Of a stretch of 11,767 bases of DNA, positions 7,109-11,767 are shown piece by piece. Source of the stretch: Streptomyces katrae (GTDB taxonomy: Bacteria > Actinomycetota > Actinomycetes > Streptomycetales > Streptomycetaceae); assembly GCF_000966975.1 (NCBI RefSeq), contig NZ_JZWV01000562.1, positions 1 through 11,767 of the forward strand, given 5' to 3'. The position numbers and the translations under genes are program-made. Positions within the stretch are counted from its first letter, which is position 1; each line of letters opens with the position of its first letter. Below the pieces are notes generated by a model. It ran no database searches. It had not been told where the DNA came from and saw only the letters and a list, made by a program, of their open reading frames with translations.

Positions 7109-7171
7109 GTCTTCAATCCATGAGGACTGCTGCCGGGAAATCCCTGCGAAGCAGCCGTCATGGGGGAAGAC
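7109..7171 (+). ncRNA. Candidate structured leader RNA (nested long hairpin)
   Basis: On the plus strand three paired segments stack into one rod: GTCTTC (7109-7114) with GAAGAC (7166-7171); 7118-7131 with 7150-7163, 12 of 14 pairs; and an apical GGGA (7135-7138) with TCCC (7141-7144) around AA. A second hairpin follows at 7184-7200, then AGGGGGA and an ATG at 7220. The array lies in the untranslated region ahead of the DUF5999 gene, so a cis-acting leader is the simplest reading. It matches no riboswitch class I know; a small RNA or a transcription-attenuating structure are alternatives. Transcription direction is assumed from the downstream gene. Confidence 0.4.
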
Positions 7172-7179
7172 TGAGGACC

Positions 7180-7207
7180 ATCCTCCCCGCAGGTGCGGGG
7201 ACGACCC
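7180..7207 (+). repeat. Single type I-E CRISPR-repeat-like element
   Basis: The 28-bp element has the form NTCCTCCCCGC-AGGT-GCGGGGACGACCC, with CCCCGCA/TGCGGGG forming the stem. Length, stem, and the T-rich/C-rich flanks resemble type I-E repeats of actinobacteria. There is no second copy one repeat-spacer length (about 61 bp) on either side and no cas gene in the window, so it is not an array. It may be an orphan repeat or simply a hairpin in the leader of the next gene. Confidence 0.35.
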
Positions 7208-7288
7208 AGGGGGACGGCCATGAACCACGCATCGAGCCGTAGCGAACAGACCCGCGAACAGACCACACCGCAGCGAAAGAACGCATCC

Positions 7289-7477
7289 ATGTGCCAGCAC
7301 CAGCCTGCCTGCCCGTCATCAGATTCCGCCGACCGGGAGGCCGCGCGCCCGGTGGCCAACCACCCGGAACAGGGCTGGAGCCTGCTGTGCAACGGCGTCC
7401 TGCTCTTCGAGGACACCGGTGAGCTGCTGCCGGACGGCAAGATCATCGCTCCGCACCGCCCGCTCGCGGCGGCCTGA
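7289..7477 (+). CDS. DUF5999 family small protein
   Basis: A 62-residue protein of a family I recognise from many Streptomyces genomes: MCQHQPACP at the start, SADREAAR, then HPEQGWSLLCNGVLLFEDTG and the end LPDGKIIAPHRPL. Cys2, His4, Cys8, His25 and Cys34 are possible metal ligands; biochemical role is unknown. The family normally begins MCQHQ, which favours the ATG at 7289 (weak GAAAGA eight bases upstream). An in-frame ATG at 7220 has the better ribosome site AGGGGGA and would add 23 polar residues (MNHASSRSEQTREQ...), so a longer form cannot be excluded. The upstream region is highly structured, and a strong terminator follows. Confidence 0.85.
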   Translation: MCQHQPACPSSDSADREAARPVANHPEQGWSLLCNGVLLFEDTGELLPDGKIIAPHRPLAAA

Positions 7478-7492
7478 GCACGCACGCATGGA

Positions 7493-7535
7493 AAGGGGCC
7501 GGCCCCGGAGCGGAAAGCTCCGGGGCCGGCCCCTT
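7493..7535. terminator. Bidirectional hairpin terminator, 19-bp perfect stem
   Basis: Arms 7493-7511 and 7517-7535 pair perfectly over 19 bp around the loop GGAAA. It sits between the convergent DUF5999 gene and gcvP stops (7477 and 7550) and should terminate both transcripts. The ends AAGGGG/CCCCTT give only a short U run. Confidence 0.92.
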
Positions 7536-7549
7536 CACCGTGTCAGGGT

Positions 7550-10358
<2,809 letters not shown>

Positions 10359-10416
10359 TACGGAGGCCTCCTGGTCGTATGACCTGCGAGGGGCACCACG
10401 GCGCGGGCACCCGGAC

Positions 10417-10646
10417 GGCCTCCCCCTCTGTCATCTCAACCTGAGAGCTTCACCGGAGTCGTGGGGATCGCCCGTCGTCCGGCTTTCACCGTCGGTGAGG
10501 AGTGGGGACCGGCACTGCGCGCCCGGCACCCGCTCCTGCTTTCCAGAGTGGCCTCGTCACGTGCGGTACGTATGCCTGAGAGATTCCGGGGAGGATTTGC
10601 TCCTTCGGCGCCTCCGACGTACTCACTCGGAGGACTCTCCCGCACA
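10417..10646 (-). promoter_or_regulatory. Tandem glycine riboswitch in the gcvP leader
   Basis: Reading the minus strand from 10646, aptamer I shows GTGCGGGAGAGTCCTCCG, then GCCGAAGGAGCAAATCC, CCGGAATCTCTCAGGCA, the closing ACCGCAC, and GACGAGG...CACTCTGGAAAGC near 10536. Aptamer II follows with CTCACCGACGGTGAAAGCC, CGGTGAAGCTCTCAGG and GACAGAGGGGGA ending near 10421. These are the conserved pieces of the glycine riboswitch (CCGAAGGxGCAA, CTCTCAGG, GACAGAG), here as the classic two-aptamer form, ahead of the gene that degrades glycine. Glycine binding is expected to turn gcvP on. The GGAGGCC at the end of aptamer II can pair with GGCCTCC beside the gcvP ribosome site, a plausible expression platform. 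Confidence 0.92.
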
Positions 10647-10665
10647 GGGTCAACAGCCATCACCC

Positions 10666-10745
10666 AGCCTACCAGCGAGGATCTGGACCCTCCCTCGAGT
10701 GGCCCCCTATCGGAATATGCACTTTTGTAGTCATTACGGATGACT
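10666..10745. promoter_or_regulatory. Divergent promoter region of gcvP and the PRC-barrel gene
   Basis: An AT-rich patch (10706-10745) in otherwise GC-rich DNA. For gcvP the minus strand offers ATGACT (10734-10729), 17 nt, GATAGG (10711-10706), and alternatively a TAGGCT -10 at 10671-10666. A dyad AGTCAT-TACGG-ATGACT (10729-10745) overlaps that -35 and could be an operator. The PRC-barrel promoter must lie here too but no pair of boxes stands out. Confidence 0.4.
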
Positions 10746-10764
10746 GCGACCACGTGGAGGGACC

Positions 10765-11115
10765 GTGCAGACCGACATCGATCCGCGCAGCCTGATCGGC
10801 CGCAAGGCGTTCGACCGGAACGGGGCCAAGATCGGCACCGTGGACGAGGTCTACCTGGACGACGCCACGGGTGTCCCGGAGTGGGCCGCGGTCCGCACCG
10901 GCCTGTTCGGCCGGGACGCCTTCGTCCCGCTGGAGCCGAGCGAGGTGGTCGGAGAGGTGCTGCGCGTCCCGTTCGAACGCTCCCTGATCAAGGACGCCCC
11001 CGACTTCGGGGTGGGCCGCCACCTCTCCCCCGAGCAGGAGCTCCAGCTCTACCACCACTACGGCCTGGACGTCTCCCTGCCCGGGGACTTCCACGTCCCC
11101 CCGCCGTCCGACTAG
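10765..11115 (+). CDS. PRC-barrel domain protein
   Basis: A 116-residue protein. Residues about 6-75 are a PRC-barrel (SH3-like beta-barrel): LIGRKAFDRNGAKIGTVDEV, YLDDATGVPEWAAVRTGLFG, and RDAFVPLEPSEVVGEVLRVP. A helical tail follows: SLIKDAPDFGVGRHLSPEQE, ending in YHHYGLD. PRC-barrels mediate protein or RNA contacts in photosynthetic reaction centres and RimM; the role of such stand-alone actinobacterial members, often stress-induced, is unclear. The GTG start follows GGAGGG with a short (about 4-nt) spacing. It is divergent from gcvP, and its TAG stop overlaps that of dinB. Confidence 0.85.
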   Translation: MQTDIDPRSLIGRKAFDRNGAKIGTVDEVYLDDATGVPEWAAVRTGLFGRDAFVPLEPSEVVGEVLRVPFERSLIKDAPDFGVGRHLSPEQELQLYHHYGLDVSLPGDFHVPPPSD

Positions 11116-11767
11116 GGCTGGGAGGCGTCCGGCCGGCCCACGAGGGGCAGCGGGTCGGAGGCCTCCAGCTCGGGGTCGTCCAGCAGGAAGGTCCGGACCC
11201 GTCCGGGCGGTGAGCCGGGCTGCTCGAAGCGCACGGTGACCCGCCCGACCCCGCTGCCCTGCACCCAGCCGGGCCCGTACAGCGCATGCCGTACGTCGCT
11301 CCCGGCGGGCCAGTGGCGCGCCGCGGCCTGGGGCTGGTCCTCCACCGGCGCCACGGCCGTCTCAGCGGGCCCTGGAGCCCCTAGGGCCCCGGATATCCCG
11401 GAGGCCACGGCGGCACCCGTAACCCCATCGGTCTCCTCGGCCTCCCGGACCCCGTCCGGCGGAGCGGCGCCCGCCTCCTGGGCCACCGCGCCGAGCGCCT
11501 GGGCGAAGAGGTCCTCCTGGGTGTAGTCCGCCAGCCCGCTCACGCCGACCCCCAGCAGCCGCACCCCACCGGTGGTGTCCACGCCCTCCAGCAGCCGGGC
11601 GGCCGCCTCCCGCACCACCGCCGGATCGTCGGTGGGCCCGCGCAGGGTCTCGGAGCGGGTCAGGGTGGAGAAGTCGTAGCGGCGGACCTTCAGGACGATG
11701 GTCCGCCCCGAGTGCCCCGAGGCCCGCAGCCGGCCCACGCACCGGTCGGCGAGCCGCTGCACCTCGA
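11112..11767 (-). CDS. dinB: DNA polymerase IV (Y-family), C-terminal part with extension
   Basis: The 3' end of a Y-family polymerase gene that runs off the right edge; 218 codons are visible. The first 80 residues are the little-finger domain: the RTIVLKVRRYDFSTLTRSET strand region and DPAVVREAAARLLEG, then VRLLGVGVSGL. Directly after is TQEDLFAQ (QEDLF encoded at 11519-11505), a good match to the sliding-clamp-binding motif QxxLF. An Ala/Gly/Glu-rich linker (about 90-147) leads to an extra C-terminal module, VRHALYGPGWVQGSGVGRVT followed by VRFE...GRVRTFLLDDPELEASDPLPL, resembling a small SH3/Tudor-like barrel. The enzyme does low-fidelity translesion synthesis. The catalytic domain is outside the window, so intactness is unknown. 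Confidence 0.9.
   Translation of the reverse strand, partial: EVQRLADRCVGRLRASGHSGRTIVLKVRRYDFSTLTRSETLRGPTDDPAVVREAAARLLEGVDTTGGVRLLGVGVSGLADYTQEDLFAQALGAVAQEAGAAPPDGVREAEETDGVTGAAVASGISGALGAPGPAETAVAPVEDQPQAAARHWPAGSDVRHALYGPGWVQGSGVGRVTVRFEQPGSPPGRVRTFLLDDPELEASDPLPLVGRPDASQP

Noticed and set aside
7119..7268. A real CRISPR array around the repeat-like element
   Set aside because: No second repeat at about 61-bp spacing on either side and no spacer-repeat periodicity.
10436..10753. Open frames on both strands across the gcvP leader
   Set aside because: The conserved sequence there is the RNA structure of the glycine riboswitch, not protein.

Overview
The window is high-GC actinobacterial DNA, almost certainly from Streptomyces or a close relative. 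The evidence is strong third-position GC bias, GTG starts, long perfect GC-rich hairpin terminators, a DUF5999-type small protein, and a gcvP / PRC-barrel / dinB order that I recall from Streptomyces chromosomes (recollection, not searched). It looks like ordinary chromosome rather than a mobile island: there is no integrase, transposase, tRNA or phage gene.

Layout. Left part (1-2504): the N-terminal end of a DMT/EamA-type permease (minus), an SRPBCC protein of the Rv0910-like family (plus), a 19-bp-stem terminator, a PadR-family regulator with a His-rich head (minus) whose promoter carries a 32-bp palindrome, and a secreted protein made of three 70-residue repeats (plus). Middle (2505-7014): a PhzF-type isomerase with a probable leaderless promoter (plus), a CPBP-type membrane protease (minus), a 511-residue glutamate-cysteine-ligase-family enzyme (minus), a 496-bp divergent intergenic region, and an unrecognised 206-residue protein (plus).

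Right part (7015-11767): a structured leader region ahead of a 62-residue DUF5999 protein, containing a long nested hairpin and one isolated element that looks like a type I-E CRISPR repeat. Then a strong shared terminator, and gcvP (glycine decarboxylase, minus) preceded by a tandem glycine riboswitch. As given, gcvP is broken by a deletion of about 77 nt plus frameshift after codon 752. Last come a PRC-barrel protein (plus) and the 3' part of dinB (DNA polymerase IV, minus), whose stop codons overlap on a shared CTAG.

The genes are mostly monocistronic and convergent or divergent, so little operon logic can be read. The best-defined circuits are glycine sensing of gcvP through the riboswitch and probable PadR autoregulation. 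No complete new multi-gene system is evident. The strongest leads are the lesion in gcvP, the unassigned structured leader at 7109-7171 with the adjacent repeat-like hairpin, the triple-repeat secreted protein, and the PadR operator nested between its -35 and -10 boxes.
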